Numbered from the stretch's first letter, positions 7,954-17,251 are shown. The stretch is 64,000 nt of DNA from Burkholderia arboris (GCF_902499125.1 NZ_CABVPX010000001.1:372001-436000); one strand, 5' to 3'. Program-made: numbers and translations. Notes: generated from the sequence alone by a model not told the origin.

Positions 7954-9099
7954 CTAGCCGCGCGTCAGCCGGATCAGCGTGATCTCGGACGGCACGCCGA
8001 AGCGGTTCGGCGGCCCCCAGTAGCCGGTGCCGCGGCTCGTATAGAGCCACATGTCGCCGAAGCGGTTCAGCCCGCCGATCACCGGCTGCTGCAAGCGCAC
8101 GAACGGCGGCCAGGGCAGGAACTGGCCGCCGTGCGTATGCCCCGACAACTGCACGGTAAAGCCCGCGCGGTTCGCCGCCTCGGCGCTGCGCGGCTGGTGC
8201 GCGAGCAGGATCTTCGTGCCGACGTCGCGCGGCGCGCCCGCCAGCGCCTGCACGGGGTCGCTGCGATGCGCGGGATCGAACCCGCCGGCCGTGAAATCGG
8301 TCACGCCCGCGAGCACCGCGCGGGCGCCGTCATGCTCGATCAGCACGTGCTCGTTCAGCAGCACCGTCAGCCCGATGCGGCGGAATTCGTCGATCCACGC
8401 ATGTGCGCCCGCGTAGTACTCGTGGTTGCCCGTCACGAGGAAACTGCCGTGCCGCGACCGCATCCGGCCAAGCGGCGCCGTGTGGTCGCGCAGGCGCTTG
8501 ACCGAACCGTCCACCACGTCGCCCGTCACGACCACCAGGTCGGCGTCGAGCGCATTGACCGCGCGCACGATCCGTTCGATATACGGCCGCTTGATCGTCG
8601 GCCCGACGTGGATGTCGGACAGTTGCACGATCGTCAGCCCGTCGAGCGCGGCCGGCAGCCCCGCCACCGGAATCGACACGCGCTTGACCGCCGCCGTGCG
8701 GCGCGCGCCGGCGAACCCGATCGCGGTGACGAGCACCGCGGCCGCCAGCACGCCGAGCGCCGTGTCGGGCGCCGCGCCGCTCCAAGCGCCGTCGTGCCCG
8801 AGATGCCGCCACGCGATCACGCCGAGCAGCACGAATTCGCGCAGGAACGTCAGCACCAGCAGCGACGAGAAGAACCCCATCACGAGCGCCCCGGCCCAGC
8901 CGACCAGCGTCGCGGCCCAGCCTTCGTCGAAGCGCCGCGAAAACATGCCGACCGGAATCAGCACGACGAAACTCGCCAGCACGAGCGCCGCGATCGTGCG
9001 CGCGACCGGCGACGCGAACGCGTCGGGAATGATCCGCATCCCGACATACAGATGGAACAGCACGCCGATTGCAATGAACCGGACAAAGAAACTTCGCAT
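7954..9099 (-). CDS. Membrane-anchored metallophosphoesterase
   Basis: 381 residues; ATG at 9099 preceded by GAAGGTGAGC. Residues ~1-145 contain four or five hydrophobic segments (FIAIGVLFHLYVGMRI; TIAALVLASFVVLIPVGMF; LVGWAGALVMGFFSSLLVLTF; LGVLAAAVLVTAIGFAGA). The rest is a calcineurin-like phosphoesterase domain facing the cytoplasm or periplasm: QLSDIHVGP, VVTGDVVDGS, TGNHEYYAG, LLAHQPR and LSGHTHGGQ are the five metal-binding blocks in canonical order. The layout matches YaeI/YpbG-type membrane phosphoesterases. Substrate is not deducible (UDP-diacylglucosamine, phospholipid and nucleotide substrates are known in relatives). Confidence 0.87.
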   Translation of the reverse strand: MRSFFVRFIAIGVLFHLYVGMRIIPDAFASPVARTIAALVLASFVVLIPVGMFSRRFDEGWAATLVGWAGALVMGFFSSLLVLTFLREFVLLGVIAWRHLGHDGAWSGAAPDTALGVLAAAVLVTAIGFAGARRTAAVKRVSIPVAGLPAALDGLTIVQLSDIHVGPTIKRPYIERIVRAVNALDADLVVVTGDVVDGSVKRLRDHTAPLGRMRSRHGSFLVTGNHEYYAGAHAWIDEFRRIGLTVLLNEHVLIEHDGARAVLAGVTDFTAGGFDPAHRSDPVQALAGAPRDVGTKILLAHQPRSAEAANRAGFTVQLSGHTHGGQFLPWPPFVRLQQPVIGGLNRFGDMWLYTSRGTGYWGPPNRFGVPSEITLIRLTRG

Positions 9100-9287
9100 G
9101 GAACGCTCACCTTCGTTGCGATACCGCTTCCGCGACACGCGTCGCGCGGGGCCGTGATGCCCCGTGCCGCGCGTCGCGCCATACGCACGATGGTACACAG
9201 ATCCCGGCCGCGACGACCGGTCGCGCCCGCCGGTGGAGCGTCGCGCGGCTTCGCGCGATAATCCGCCATCCTCCCGCCGCCACGCCC

Positions 9288-10190
9288 ATGCGCTTCGATC
9301 TCGTCGACCTCAAACTGTTCACGCACATCGCGGAGGCGCGCAGCCTCACGCGCGGCGCCGAACGCGCGCACCTGTCGGTGCCGGCCGCGAGCATGCGCAT
9401 CAAGAACCTCGAGGAACAGGTCGGCGTGAAACTGTTGAGCCGCACGAGCCAGGGCGTCACGCCGACCGCGCCGGGCGAGACGCTGCTCGCGCATGCACGC
9501 CGCGTGCTGCGTCAGCTCGAACAGTTGACCGGCGACCTGCAGGAATACGCGTCGGGCGTGAAAGGTCACGTCCGCGTCTTCGCGAACACCACGGCGATGA
9601 GCGAGTTCCTGCCGGGCGTGCTGCGCCGCTATCTCGTCGATCATCCCGACGTGACGATCGACATGCAGGAGCGGCTGAGCCCGGACATCGTGCGCGCGGT
9701 GCAGGAAGGCGCGGTCGACATCGGCATCGTCGCCGGCGACGTGCGCACCGACGGCCTGCAGGCGATGCCGTACCGGCGCGACCGCCTCGTGCTCGCGACC
9801 GCGCCCGGGCACCCGCTCGCCGGTCTGGCGTCGACGCCGTTCGTCGCGACGCTCGACCACGACTTCATCGGCCTGCCCGAGGCCAGCGCGCTCCACACCT
9901 TCCTGAAGCGCGCGGCCGCCGACGTGCAGCGCACGCTGCGCTGGCGCATCCAGGTCAGCAACTTCGAAACGGCCTGCCGGATGATCGAGGCGAACGTCGG
10001 CGTCGGCGTGCTGCCCGAAGGCACCGCGCGCCGCCATGCGAAGACGATGGCGCTGTGCGTCGTCGCGCTCGAGGACGGCTGGGCCGAGCGCCAGCTGCAG
10101 ATCTGCGTCGCGGATCTCGATGCGCTGCCGCGCTTCGCACGCGATCTGGTCGACCTGCTCGTCGCGGACGCGCACGGTCAGTCGAACTGA
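9288..10190 (+). CDS. LysR-family transcriptional regulator
   Basis: 300 residues starting MRFDLVDLKLFTHIAEARSLTRGAERAHLSVPAASMRIKN, a canonical LysR winged helix-turn-helix (residues ~3-60), followed by the periplasmic-binding-like effector domain (residues ~88-295; GHVRVFANTTAMSEFLP, DVTIDMQERLSPDIV, DIGIVAGDV, GVGVLPEG). It is divergent from the metallophosphoesterase gene (188 bp between starts) and upstream of the ytcA-mdtNOP operon on the same strand with a 367-bp gap. By position it may control either unit; the efflux operon is the more natural target but nothing in the sequence proves it. Confidence 0.9.
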   Translation: MRFDLVDLKLFTHIAEARSLTRGAERAHLSVPAASMRIKNLEEQVGVKLLSRTSQGVTPTAPGETLLAHARRVLRQLEQLTGDLQEYASGVKGHVRVFANTTAMSEFLPGVLRRYLVDHPDVTIDMQERLSPDIVRAVQEGAVDIGIVAGDVRTDGLQAMPYRRDRLVLATAPGHPLAGLASTPFVATLDHDFIGLPEASALHTFLKRAAADVQRTLRWRIQVSNFETACRMIEANVGVGVLPEGTARRHAKTMALCVVALEDGWAERQLQICVADLDALPRFARDLVDLLVADAHGQSN

Positions 10191-10557
10191 CGGATTCATC
10201 CAGGTTCGACGCGCAATCGGCGGCTTCCGCGCCGATTCCATCGCACCGGAACGGCAAATTCCGCCCCCCTTCTTTCATCTGACGATCCTTTACAGTCCGT
10301 TAGCAACCCTACGCGAGCGGGCGCTGGCAGAATCGCGGCGATCAGGCGGCATCTGCCGAACTCGCGGACGGACGAAGCGGCATGATCGCCGGCGCCGCAC
10401 GGGCGGCCGCAGCCCGCGCCGCCCCTGCGCACCGGATGGCTGGCGATCCGCATCGCGCTGATTTATTATCGGCTCCGTATCCCGGAATCGTCGTCGCGGC
10501 GACGATCCGCATTGCGCCGCGCCCGGCATCCACCCCCAACGTCGAGCTCGTCACACC
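10191..10557. other. Intergenic region before the ytcA-mdtNOP operon, 367 bp
   Basis: Holds the presumed promoter of the efflux operon. A short inverted repeat GTCAGTCGAACTGAC overlaps the LysR stop but has no T-tract. A TATTAT hexamer near 10465 could be a -10 box, without a good -35. No ORF with a credible ribosome-binding site was seen. Confidence 0.35.
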
Positions 10558-10851
10558 ATGAGAAAAACAACGCCGCGCGCGCCCCTGCGCGTCGCCGCCG
10601 TCCTGTCGCCCGCCCTGCCGCTCGCAGGCTGCGCATCGCGCGGCGCACCGTCGTACGTGCTGTTCGGCGCGTACTTCCCGCTCTGGCTCGTCAGCGCGAT
10701 CGTCGGCGTCATCGGCGCGATCGTCGCGCACCGCGTATTCGTCGCGACCGGCTGGGCTTCCACCGTGCCTTACCAGCTCGCCGTCTGCACCGCGATCGGG
10801 CTCGTGGTCGCCGTGATCGTCTGGCTCACCGGCACGGGGCCGTTCGCATGA
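10558..10851 (+). CDS. ytcA: YtcA-family small lipoprotein
   Basis: 97 residues. N-terminal signal with lipobox LAGC (Cys25), then two long hydrophobic segments (FGAYFPLWLVSAIVGVIGAI and LAVCTAIGLVVAVIVWLTG). This matches the YtcA family, small membrane lipoproteins encoded directly upstream of mdtN in E. coli and many proteobacteria. The role is unknown; conservation next to the pump suggests an accessory. Its TGA overlaps the ATG of the next gene (ATGA), so it is the first cistron of the operon. Confidence 0.85.
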   Translation: MRKTTPRAPLRVAAVLSPALPLAGCASRGAPSYVLFGAYFPLWLVSAIVGVIGAIVAHRVFVATGWASTVPYQLAVCTAIGLVVAVIVWLTGTGPFA

Positions 10852-11897
10852 AGGCCGCCGGACTCCCCCGCCCCTCCGCGAAAGGCCGCGCGATCGCGCT
10901 CGCAATCGTCGCGCTCGGCATCGCCGCGCTCGTGTACGCGTACTGCCGCACGACCGCCTATCCGTCCACCGACGACGCGTCGATCGACGCGGACGTCGTG
11001 CATGTCGCCTCGCCGGTCGGAGGCCGCATCGTGCAGCTCGCGGTGCACGAGAACCAGCGCGTCGCGAAAGGCGACCTGTTGTACGAAATCGATCCCGTGC
11101 CGTACCGGCTGACGGTCGCGCAGGCACAGGCCGACGTCGAACTCGCGCGCGCGTCGCTCGACACGCGCCGCCGGTCGCTGATCGGCGAGCGTTCGAACGC
11201 GGCGGTCGCCGCCGAGCAGGTCAAGCGCGCGACGCAGAACGCGGATCTCGCGACCCGCGACGTGAACCGGCTCGCGCCGCTCGCCGCGCAGGGTTACGTC
11301 AGCGCGCAGCAGTTCGACCAGGCGAAGGTCCGCCAGCGCGACGCGTCCGTCTCGCTCGCGCAGGCGCAGGAGCAGCAGCGCGCGTCCGCGCAGACGATCG
11401 GTGACGAAGCCGATGCGATCGCGACCCTGCATGCGCGCGAAGCCGCGCTCGCCCGCGCACAGCATGCGCTCGACGATACGGTCGTGCGTGCGCCGCACGA
11501 CGGGCTCGTGACGGGGCTGAGCGTGCTCCCCGGCGAAACCCTCGCGCCGAACCAGTCGATCTTCACGCTGATCGACGCACGCGAATGGTTCGCCGTCGGC
11601 AATTTCCGCGAGACGTCGTTGAGCCGCATCGCGGTCGGCGATTGCGCGACCGTCTATTCGATGATCGACCGCAGCCGTCCGCTGACGGGCAAGGTGGTCG
11701 GCATCGGCGCGGGCATCGCGGACAGTGCGCGCATCAACCTGCCGCGCTCGCTGCCGATCGTGCAGAACTCGGTGAACTGGGTGCACGTCGCGCAGCGCTT
11801 CCCGGTGCGCGTGAAGCTCGACGAACCCGACGCGAAGCTCGTGCGCGTCGGCGCCAGCGCGATCGTCGAGGTCCGGCATGGCACTGCCTGCCGCTGA
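10848..11897 (+). CDS. mdtN: Efflux periplasmic adaptor, MdtN type (HlyD family)
   Basis: 349 residues. One N-terminal membrane anchor (AIALAIVALGIAALVYAYC), then the HlyD/EmrA layout: DDASIDADVVHVASPVGGRI and VHENQRVAKGDLLYEIDP form the first half of the biotinyl-lipoyl-like domain, residues ~85-210 are a long alpha-helical coiled coil rich in Ala/Gln, and RAPHDGLVTGLSVLPGE is the second lipoyl half, followed by a beta-barrel (EWFAVGNFRETSL). It links the inner-membrane FUSC protein to the outer-membrane channel. It overlaps ytcA by 4 nt and mdtO by 20 nt. Confidence 0.9.
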   Translation: MKAAGLPRPSAKGRAIALAIVALGIAALVYAYCRTTAYPSTDDASIDADVVHVASPVGGRIVQLAVHENQRVAKGDLLYEIDPVPYRLTVAQAQADVELARASLDTRRRSLIGERSNAAVAAEQVKRATQNADLATRDVNRLAPLAAQGYVSAQQFDQAKVRQRDASVSLAQAQEQQRASAQTIGDEADAIATLHAREAALARAQHALDDTVVRAPHDGLVTGLSVLPGETLAPNQSIFTLIDAREWFAVGNFRETSLSRIAVGDCATVYSMIDRSRPLTGKVVGIGAGIADSARINLPRSLPIVQNSVNWVHVAQRFPVRVKLDEPDAKLVRVGASAIVEVRHGTACR

Positions 11898-13941
11898 CGT
11901 TCGCGCGCCGGGCCCGCGCGAAGTCCTGCGGCTGCTCGCGCCGTTTCCGGGGCGCATGGCGATCGCCGTGCGCGTCGCGCTGATCTGCGCGCTGACCGCG
12001 CTCGTGACGGCCGCGTACGGCACGCCCGAAGCCGCGCTGTCCGCATACGTCGTGTTCTTCATGATCCGTGCCGACCGCGTGACGAGCGTCGTGCTCGCGG
12101 CCGCGCTGCTGCTGATCGTCACGATCGTGATCGGGCTCGTGCTCGGCATCGCGATCTTCAGCATCGACTATTCGATCCTGCGGGTCGCGTGCATGGCCGT
12201 GCTGTCGGTCGCCCTCCTGTACCTGACGTCCGCCAGCAAGCTGCGCCCCGTGGGCGCGATCCTCGCGATGATCGTCGGCTTCGGGCTCGACCAGCTCGGC
12301 CTCGCACCGTTCGGCGAAGCCGCGACCCGCGCGCTGCTCTATATCTGGCTGACGATCGCGATCCCCGTCGGCGTGGCGATCGTCGTCAACTTGCTGATCG
12401 CGCCGTCGCCGCGCAAGCTCGCGCACGCGCAGCTCGCGAAACGGCTGCGGCTCGCCGCGCGACGACTGCGCGGCGACGACGACGCGCGCGCCGCGTTCGA
12501 CGCGAGCCTGCGCGAGGGCGACAAGCAGTTGCTCACCTGGCTCAAGCTGTCGAAGCTCGAAGGCTCGTCGGCCGCCGCCGACGTCGTGGCGCTGCGGCAG
12601 GCCATCGCCTCGAGCACCGCGCTGATGGTCGGCGTCGCGCTGGCCGATCGCGAACCGGACGCACGGCTGCCCGATGCGTTCGCCACGCCGATCGCCGCGA
12701 CGCTCGACGACATGGCCGCCATTCTCGAACGCGGCGGCTATCCAGTCGACGTGACGCTCGCGCTGCCGCCCGCCGACGCGCTGCCGCCGCTCGCACGCAT
12801 CGCCGCAACCGATCTCCAGGCCGCGATCACCCGTTTCGCGGAGCCGGACGCGACGGCCGATGCAGCGCCTGGCGCGCCTGCGGCCGCGCCCGCCGCACCC
12901 GACGCACCCGCCGTGCCGCCGGCACCAGCACCGCGAGGCGGCTTCTTCCTGCCGGACGCGCGCACCAATCCCGACCATATCCGCTATGCGCTGAAAACGA
13001 CCGCCGCAGCGATCTTCTGCTACCTGCTGTACTCGCAGCTCGACTGGTCGGGCATCCATACCTGCGTCGTCACCTGCTACATCGTGTCGCTCGGCTCGAC
13101 GGCCGAGACGGTCGAGAAGCTCACGCTGCGGATCTTCGGCTGCATGGCCGGCGCGCTGCTCGGCACCGCCGCGCTCGTATTCGTCGTGCCGGCGCTGTCG
13201 TCGGTCGGCCACCTGATGGCGCTGGTGTTCGTCGGCGCGTGGCTGTCCGCGTGGATCGCATTCGGCTCGCCGCGCATCGCGTATGCGGGCTTCCAGATCG
13301 CGTTCGCGTTTTTCCTGTGCGTGATCCAGGGCGCCGGCCCCGGCTTCGACCTGACGATCGCGCGCGACCGCACGATCGGCATCCTGCTCGGCAACGTCGT
13401 CGTGTATCTCGTGTTCACGCGCATCTGGCCCGTCAGCATCGGCAAGCAGATCGACGTGGCGTTTGCCGCGCTGCTCGATCAATGGCGGCGCATCGCGCAG
13501 ATCGCGCAGCCGGCCGAGCGACGCACGCTCGCGGCCGAAGCGTTCGCACGCCACGGCGCAATCGCGCAGGAACTCGGCCTGGTCCACTACGAACCGTCGT
13601 GGGTGCGGCCGGCCGCGACGTGGCTCGCCACCCGGCGGCGCGCGCTCGCCGAACTCGGCGCGATCGAAGGCCCGCTGTTCCTGCTCGCCGAACGCCAACC
13701 CGGCGACGCAGCGATCGGCGCGCAACTCGCGCGCGTGACCGAGCCGCGCGACGACGAAGCCGCGCGCTCGCCGAACCCGGCACCCTCGTCCCCGGCGCCC
13801 TCGTCCCCGCCGCCGGCCGCCGCCCCCACCGACCCCGCACGCGACGCGCTGCTGAACCTGATCGACACGCGGCTCGCGCATATCGCCGACACCGCCCGTC
13901 AAGCCACACCGAAGGAGCCTGCCCCCCATGCGTCGACCTGA
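11878..13941 (+). CDS. mdtO: FUSC-family efflux inner-membrane protein, MdtO type
   Basis: 687 residues, starting inside the last codons of mdtN. Two clusters of hydrophobic segments, residues ~20-165 and ~355-520, frame a cytoplasmic region, the FUSC/AaeB architecture (ALSAYVVFFMIRADRVTSVV; TAAAIFCYLLYSQLDWSGIHTCVVTCYIV). GIHTCVVTCYIVSLGSTAETVEKLTLRIFGC is the family's signature region. An Ala/Pro-rich linker of ~35 residues sits near residue 320-350 and another near the C-terminus, both low complexity. Members of this family export aromatic acids or act with MdtN/MdtP in resistance to sulfa compounds, dyes and puromycin; the substrate here is unknown. Confidence 0.88.
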   Translation: MALPAADVRAPGPREVLRLLAPFPGRMAIAVRVALICALTALVTAAYGTPEAALSAYVVFFMIRADRVTSVVLAAALLLIVTIVIGLVLGIAIFSIDYSILRVACMAVLSVALLYLTSASKLRPVGAILAMIVGFGLDQLGLAPFGEAATRALLYIWLTIAIPVGVAIVVNLLIAPSPRKLAHAQLAKRLRLAARRLRGDDDARAAFDASLREGDKQLLTWLKLSKLEGSSAAADVVALRQAIASSTALMVGVALADREPDARLPDAFATPIAATLDDMAAILERGGYPVDVTLALPPADALPPLARIAATDLQAAITRFAEPDATADAAPGAPAAAPAAPDAPAVPPAPAPRGGFFLPDARTNPDHIRYALKTTAAAIFCYLLYSQLDWSGIHTCVVTCYIVSLGSTAETVEKLTLRIFGCMAGALLGTAALVFVVPALSSVGHLMALVFVGAWLSAWIAFGSPRIAYAGFQIAFAFFLCVIQGAGPGFDLTIARDRTIGILLGNVVVYLVFTRIWPVSIGKQIDVAFAALLDQWRRIAQIAQPAERRTLAAEAFARHGAIAQELGLVHYEPSWVRPAATWLATRRRALAELGAIEGPLFLLAERQPGDAAIGAQLARVTEPRDDEAARSPNPAPSSPAPSSPPPAAAPTDPARDALLNLIDTRLAHIADTARQATPKEPAPHAST

Positions 13942-15472
13942 ACCGCCGGCCGCCTCGATCGCCGTAGCCGCCCTCGCGACCGCCGTCGCGCTGGCCGGTT
14001 GCGCGACGTCGTCGATCGATCTGGCGCCGGAGGCATCCGACCGCCCGTGGCAGCCGCAAACGTCGGCCGCGGGCGACATCGTGCCGGGCCCGCCGCGGGC
14101 GTCCGCGCAACGCGCGCACGACTACACGCTGCCCGCGTCGCCGGCGCTCGCATCGGTCGCGCCGCCGGCCGAGCTCGATGCCGCGCATCCGTACACGCTG
14201 GCCGAGCTGATCGACCTCGCCGAATCGTCGAACCCGCTGACCCGCATCGCGTGGAACGATGCACGCAACGCGGCGCTCGCGGTCGGCCTGGCCAAGTCCG
14301 CCTACCTGCCGCGCCTGTCGGCAACGGCGATGGGCGCGTACCAGACGAGCCACGGCTCGACGTCGACGATCCTCGGCGATTCGTCGAGCAACACCACCGT
14401 GCACGGCACGATCTCGGCGCTGTCGCTGCAATGGCTGCTGTTCGATTTCGGCGGCCGCGCGGCGCGTGTCGAAGCGGCCGAACAGGCGTCGATCGCATCG
14501 AACGTCGCATTCACGGCGGTGCACCAGCAGGTGATCCACGACGTGACGGTTTCGTACTACCGCTACGAAGCCGCCCGCTCGCGCGCTGTCAGCGCGCAGC
14601 AGGGTCTCGCGAACGCGGATGCGATCCTCGCGGCTTCCCGCGCGCGGCTCAAGCACGGCGTCGGCACGGTCGTCGAGCTCGCGCAGGCGACGCAGAACCG
14701 CGCGCAGGCAAACCTCGCGCTCGTGCAGGCGAACGGCGCGGAAAGCGACAGCTACCTCGCGCTCGTCTCCGCGCTCGGCATCTCGCCGCTGTCGAAGCCG
14801 ACGATCGCCGCGCTGCCGAAGCGGCCGCTGCCGCCCGCGCTCGGTTCGTCGGTCGATGCGATCGTGTCGGACGCGATCGCGCGCCGCCCCGACCTGCAGG
14901 GCGCGTTCGCGCTCGAGAAGGCCAATCGCGCGAAGATCAAGGCGGCGGAAGCCGCGTTCATGCCGAAGATCTTCCTGTCCGCGTCGACCTCCTACGCAAG
15001 CGGCGGCACGGCCATCTCCGCGCTGCCCGCGATCGGCGACCAGGCGCCGACCGTCAACCTGAACGGCAGCCGCTACGGCGGTGGCGTGTTCCTCGGCGTG
15101 ACGATTCCGCTGTACGACGGCGGTCTGCGCTCGGCCGTGCTGATGCAGGCGCGCAACGATGCGCAAAGCGCGTCCGCGCGCCTCACGCGAACCAAGGAGG
15201 AAGCCGTGCGCCAGGTCGTCGCCGCGCAGAACGCGGTACAGACGAGCCTCGCGTCGCACGATGCCGCGAGGGCCCTCGTCGATGCCGCGCAGACGAGCTA
15301 CGACGCGGCGCTCACCGCGTACCGGAACGGCGTGGGCTCGGTCACCGATGCGACGATCGCGCAGAGTCAGTTGCTCGCCGCCCGGAACGCGGAGGTCGAC
15401 AGCTATGCCGGCGCGCTGTCGGCCGCCGCCGCGCTCGCGCTTGCGACGGGGACGATCGGCTCGGCGCAATAG
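13928..15472 (+). CDS. mdtP: Outer-membrane efflux lipoprotein, MdtP/NodT (TolC) type
   Basis: 514 residues with a lipoprotein signal (ALAGC, Cys25). Two outer-membrane-efflux (OEP) repeats: residues ~85-290 (LAESSNPLTRIAWNDARNAALAV..; AQATQNRAQANLALVQANG) and ~310-510 (RPDLQGAFALEKANRAKIKAAEAAFMPKIFLS; GVGSVTDATIAQSQLLAARN). It would form the trimeric channel of the pump. It overlaps mdtO by 14 nt, so all four genes form one coupled operon. No terminator hairpin is obvious after the stop. Confidence 0.9.
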   Translation: MRRPEPPAASIAVAALATAVALAGCATSSIDLAPEASDRPWQPQTSAAGDIVPGPPRASAQRAHDYTLPASPALASVAPPAELDAAHPYTLAELIDLAESSNPLTRIAWNDARNAALAVGLAKSAYLPRLSATAMGAYQTSHGSTSTILGDSSSNTTVHGTISALSLQWLLFDFGGRAARVEAAEQASIASNVAFTAVHQQVIHDVTVSYYRYEAARSRAVSAQQGLANADAILAASRARLKHGVGTVVELAQATQNRAQANLALVQANGAESDSYLALVSALGISPLSKPTIAALPKRPLPPALGSSVDAIVSDAIARRPDLQGAFALEKANRAKIKAAEAAFMPKIFLSASTSYASGGTAISALPAIGDQAPTVNLNGSRYGGGVFLGVTIPLYDGGLRSAVLMQARNDAQSASARLTRTKEEAVRQVVAAQNAVQTSLASHDAARALVDAAQTSYDAALTAYRNGVGSVTDATIAQSQLLAARNAEVDSYAGALSAAAALALATGTIGSAQ

Positions 15473-15491
15473 CGCAGCCGCCGCAAGGCGG

Positions 15492-15521
15492 TTGACGCAG
15501 GCGCGCGCCGCCCACTAGAAT
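15492..15521 (+). promoter_or_regulatory. Candidate sigma-70 promoter of mgtC
   Basis: TTGACG at 15492-15497 and TAGAAT at 15516-15521, 18-bp spacing, 20 nt after the mdtP stop. It would give a leader of about 250 nt before the mgtC start. Confidence 0.5.
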
Positions 15522-15549
15522 GCCGCCCATTCTTCCTTCAGGAACCATC

Positions 15550-15594
15550 GTGGACAGTTGCAGCACTCCGTTGCGTGCGCCGCTTGCCGCCTGA
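15550..15594 (+). CDS. Possible 14-residue leader peptide in the mgtC 5' region
   Basis: GTG at 15550 preceded by CAGGA; encodes MDSCSTPLRAPLAA and stops at 15594. It lies within the ~250-nt leader downstream of the candidate promoter. Known mgtC and mgtA leaders in enterobacteria carry short regulatory ORFs, but no sequence similarity to those is visible. Coding is unproven. Confidence 0.2.
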   Translation: MDSCSTPLRAPLAA

Positions 15595-15779
15595 ACGCCT
15601 GTCCGACGCAGTTCTCCTGCCCCGGCTCGCGTTCCGCGAGCCGCACGCCTACCCGTTTCACACTGAATGACGCATTCGCGCGGTAAAGTACCGCGCGATG
15701 ACGGCTATCGCCGCGTCGCCCCCGGCCTTGCGCCGCGGCGACGCAGGCCGGCATGCGCTTCTTGCACGGCAGGACAACC

Positions 15780-16488
15780 ATGACTTTCGATTTCGCACTT
15801 CGTCTTTTCACCGCGTTCGCCTGCGGCGTCGCCATCGGCCTCGAGCGCCAGATGCGCCAGCGCACGGCCGGCCTGCGCACCATCACGCTCGTGGCGAGCG
15901 GCGCATGCCTGTTCGTCACGCTCGGCGTGCTGACCGGCAACGGCGTCGCGGGTGTCACGCAGATCGCCGCGTACGTCGTGTCGGGCGTCGGTTTTCTCGG
16001 CGGCGGCGTGATCATGCGCGACAAGGGCTCGATCCAGGGCATCAACACGGCCGCGACGCTGTGGTGCTCGGCCGCCGTCGGCGTGCTGGCCGGCTCCGGC
16101 CATTACGTGCCTGCGCTCGCCGGCACGGGCGTCGTGCTGCTCACCAATACCCGTGCTGCGCGGCGTCAGCCAGACGATCAACGCGACGCCCGTATCGAAC
16201 GCCGATCTCGTGCGCGAATACCAGATCACGGTGATCTGCCTCGCCGCCGACGAAGTGCATATCCGCACGCTGCTGTCGAACTCGATGTATGCGAAGCCGC
16301 TGTCGTTCCAGAGCCTGACGAGCGAGGACGTGCCCGACCAGCCGGACCGGCTGAAGGTGACCGCGACGCTGAAGCTGCATCCGAAGGATCAGCAGAAGCT
16401 CGAGCAGATCGCGAGCCGGATGAGCATGGAGAAAAGCATTTCCAGCGTGAGCTGGACCGCGAAGGAAGCGGAGCCGATGATGGAATGA
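15780..16488 (+). pseudogene. mgtC: MgtC/SapB-family protein, apparently frameshifted
   Basis: The ATG at 15780 follows GGCAGGACAACC. The first 124 codons encode the MgtC membrane domain: LFTAFACGVAIGLERQMRQR, TAGLRTITLVASGACLF, SGVGFLGGGVIMRDKGSIQG, NTAATLWCSAAVGVLAGSG, ending VLLTNT. At ACCC (16149-16152) the frame shifts by one base; the continuation, from 16153, reads VLRGVSQTINA..ADEVHIRTLL..SISSVSWTAKEAEPMME, the soluble ACT-like C-terminal domain. Removing one C restores a 235-residue protein of normal MgtC length. MgtC proteins act in virulence and growth at low Mg2+, inhibiting F-type ATPase in Salmonella. Either the gene is recently broken or the assembly has a one-base error; both halves remain well conserved, which favours an error or a very recent event. 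Confidence 0.8.
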
Positions 16489-16531
16489 GCTGGCGTGGCG
16501 GCTACCGCATCCGGCGCCGCCGTCGCGTGCG

Positions 16532-17251
16532 TCAGGGTGCTTCGATGAGCCCCGCAGAGATCGACTTGACGACCGCCTGGACCTTGTTGGTCGCGCCGAG
16601 CTTCTCGAGGATGTTGTTCACGTGGAAGTTGACCGTCCGTTCCGAGATGCTGAGGATCTGGCCGATTTCGCACGCGGTCTTGCCTTCGGCCGTCCAGCAC
16701 AGCACCTCGCGCTCGCGCGCGGTCAGCGTGACGCCCGCCGCGGGCGACAGCTTCGGCACCATGAAGCGGCTCATCAGCGAATGCGACAGGTTCGCGAGCC
16801 AGTTCGTCTGCAGCGTCAGCATGTTGATCTCGGCCGGCGTCAGCCGGTCGGCATGGCGTGCGATGCTCAGCAGACCGAACGCACCGCGGGCCGCCCAGCT
16901 CGACTGCGCGACGCCCACCGACAGCCCGAAATCGCGCGCGTCCTGCCACAGCGGGCACGGGTCGATCCGGTCGACGTCCGGCCAGACGATCATGTTGGTG
17001 CTGAGTGCGCCGTCGCGAACCGTCGAATCGATCTCGATGTAGTTCTGCGCCTGGTAGTGCGCCATCCAGCCATCCGGATAGGTATTGAAGATGGCGACCG
17101 CCGGCTTCGAAACGGGCAGCGGTACGCGAATGCCGTAACAGCAGTATTCGAATCCCAGCCGCTTGGAATAGGCGGCGATCCGCTGGAAGAGTTGCTGCTC
17201 GTCTTCAGCGGCGCTGAATTGTTGGTAGGCATCCTGCCAGCGCAGTTCCAT
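16532..17251 (-). CDS. cepR: N-acyl-homoserine lactone-responsive regulator CepR
   Basis: 239 residues, the length of B. cenocepacia CepR, and matching that protein almost throughout as I recall it. N-terminal autoinducer-binding domain (residues ~15-165) has the LuxR-family pocket residues W62, Y66, D75, W90 and G113. C-terminal HTH (residues ~172-239): LTAREREVLCWTAEGKTACEIGQILSISERTVNFHVNNI. Binds octanoyl-homoserine lactone made by CepI and activates or represses genes with cep boxes. Ribosome-binding site GGAGAACG precedes the ATG. It is divergent from the rsaM-like gene with 73 bp between starts, the standard arrangement in the B. cepacia complex. Confidence 0.96.
   Translation of the reverse strand: MELRWQDAYQQFSAAEDEQQLFQRIAAYSKRLGFEYCCYGIRVPLPVSKPAVAIFNTYPDGWMAHYQAQNYIEIDSTVRDGALSTNMIVWPDVDRIDPCPLWQDARDFGLSVGVAQSSWAARGAFGLLSIARHADRLTPAEINMLTLQTNWLANLSHSLMSRFMVPKLSPAAGVTLTAREREVLCWTAEGKTACEIGQILSISERTVNFHVNNILEKLGATNKVQAVVKSISAGLIEAP

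Noticed and set aside
8131..9261. 376-codon plus-strand frame over the metallophosphoesterase gene
   Set aside because: Shadow frame; low-complexity His/Arg/Ala with no domain, and the opposite strand carries clear motifs.
13741..13860. Ala/Pro-rich repeats at the end of mdtO as a possible tandem repeat or pseudogene boundary
   Set aside because: The frame stays open and the low-complexity linker is within normal variation for FUSC proteins.
15753..17042. 429-codon frame reading through mgtC into cepR
   Set aside because: Its first part is MgtC; after the frameshift it runs out of frame and then antisense to CepR, so the long frame is an artefact of the shift.
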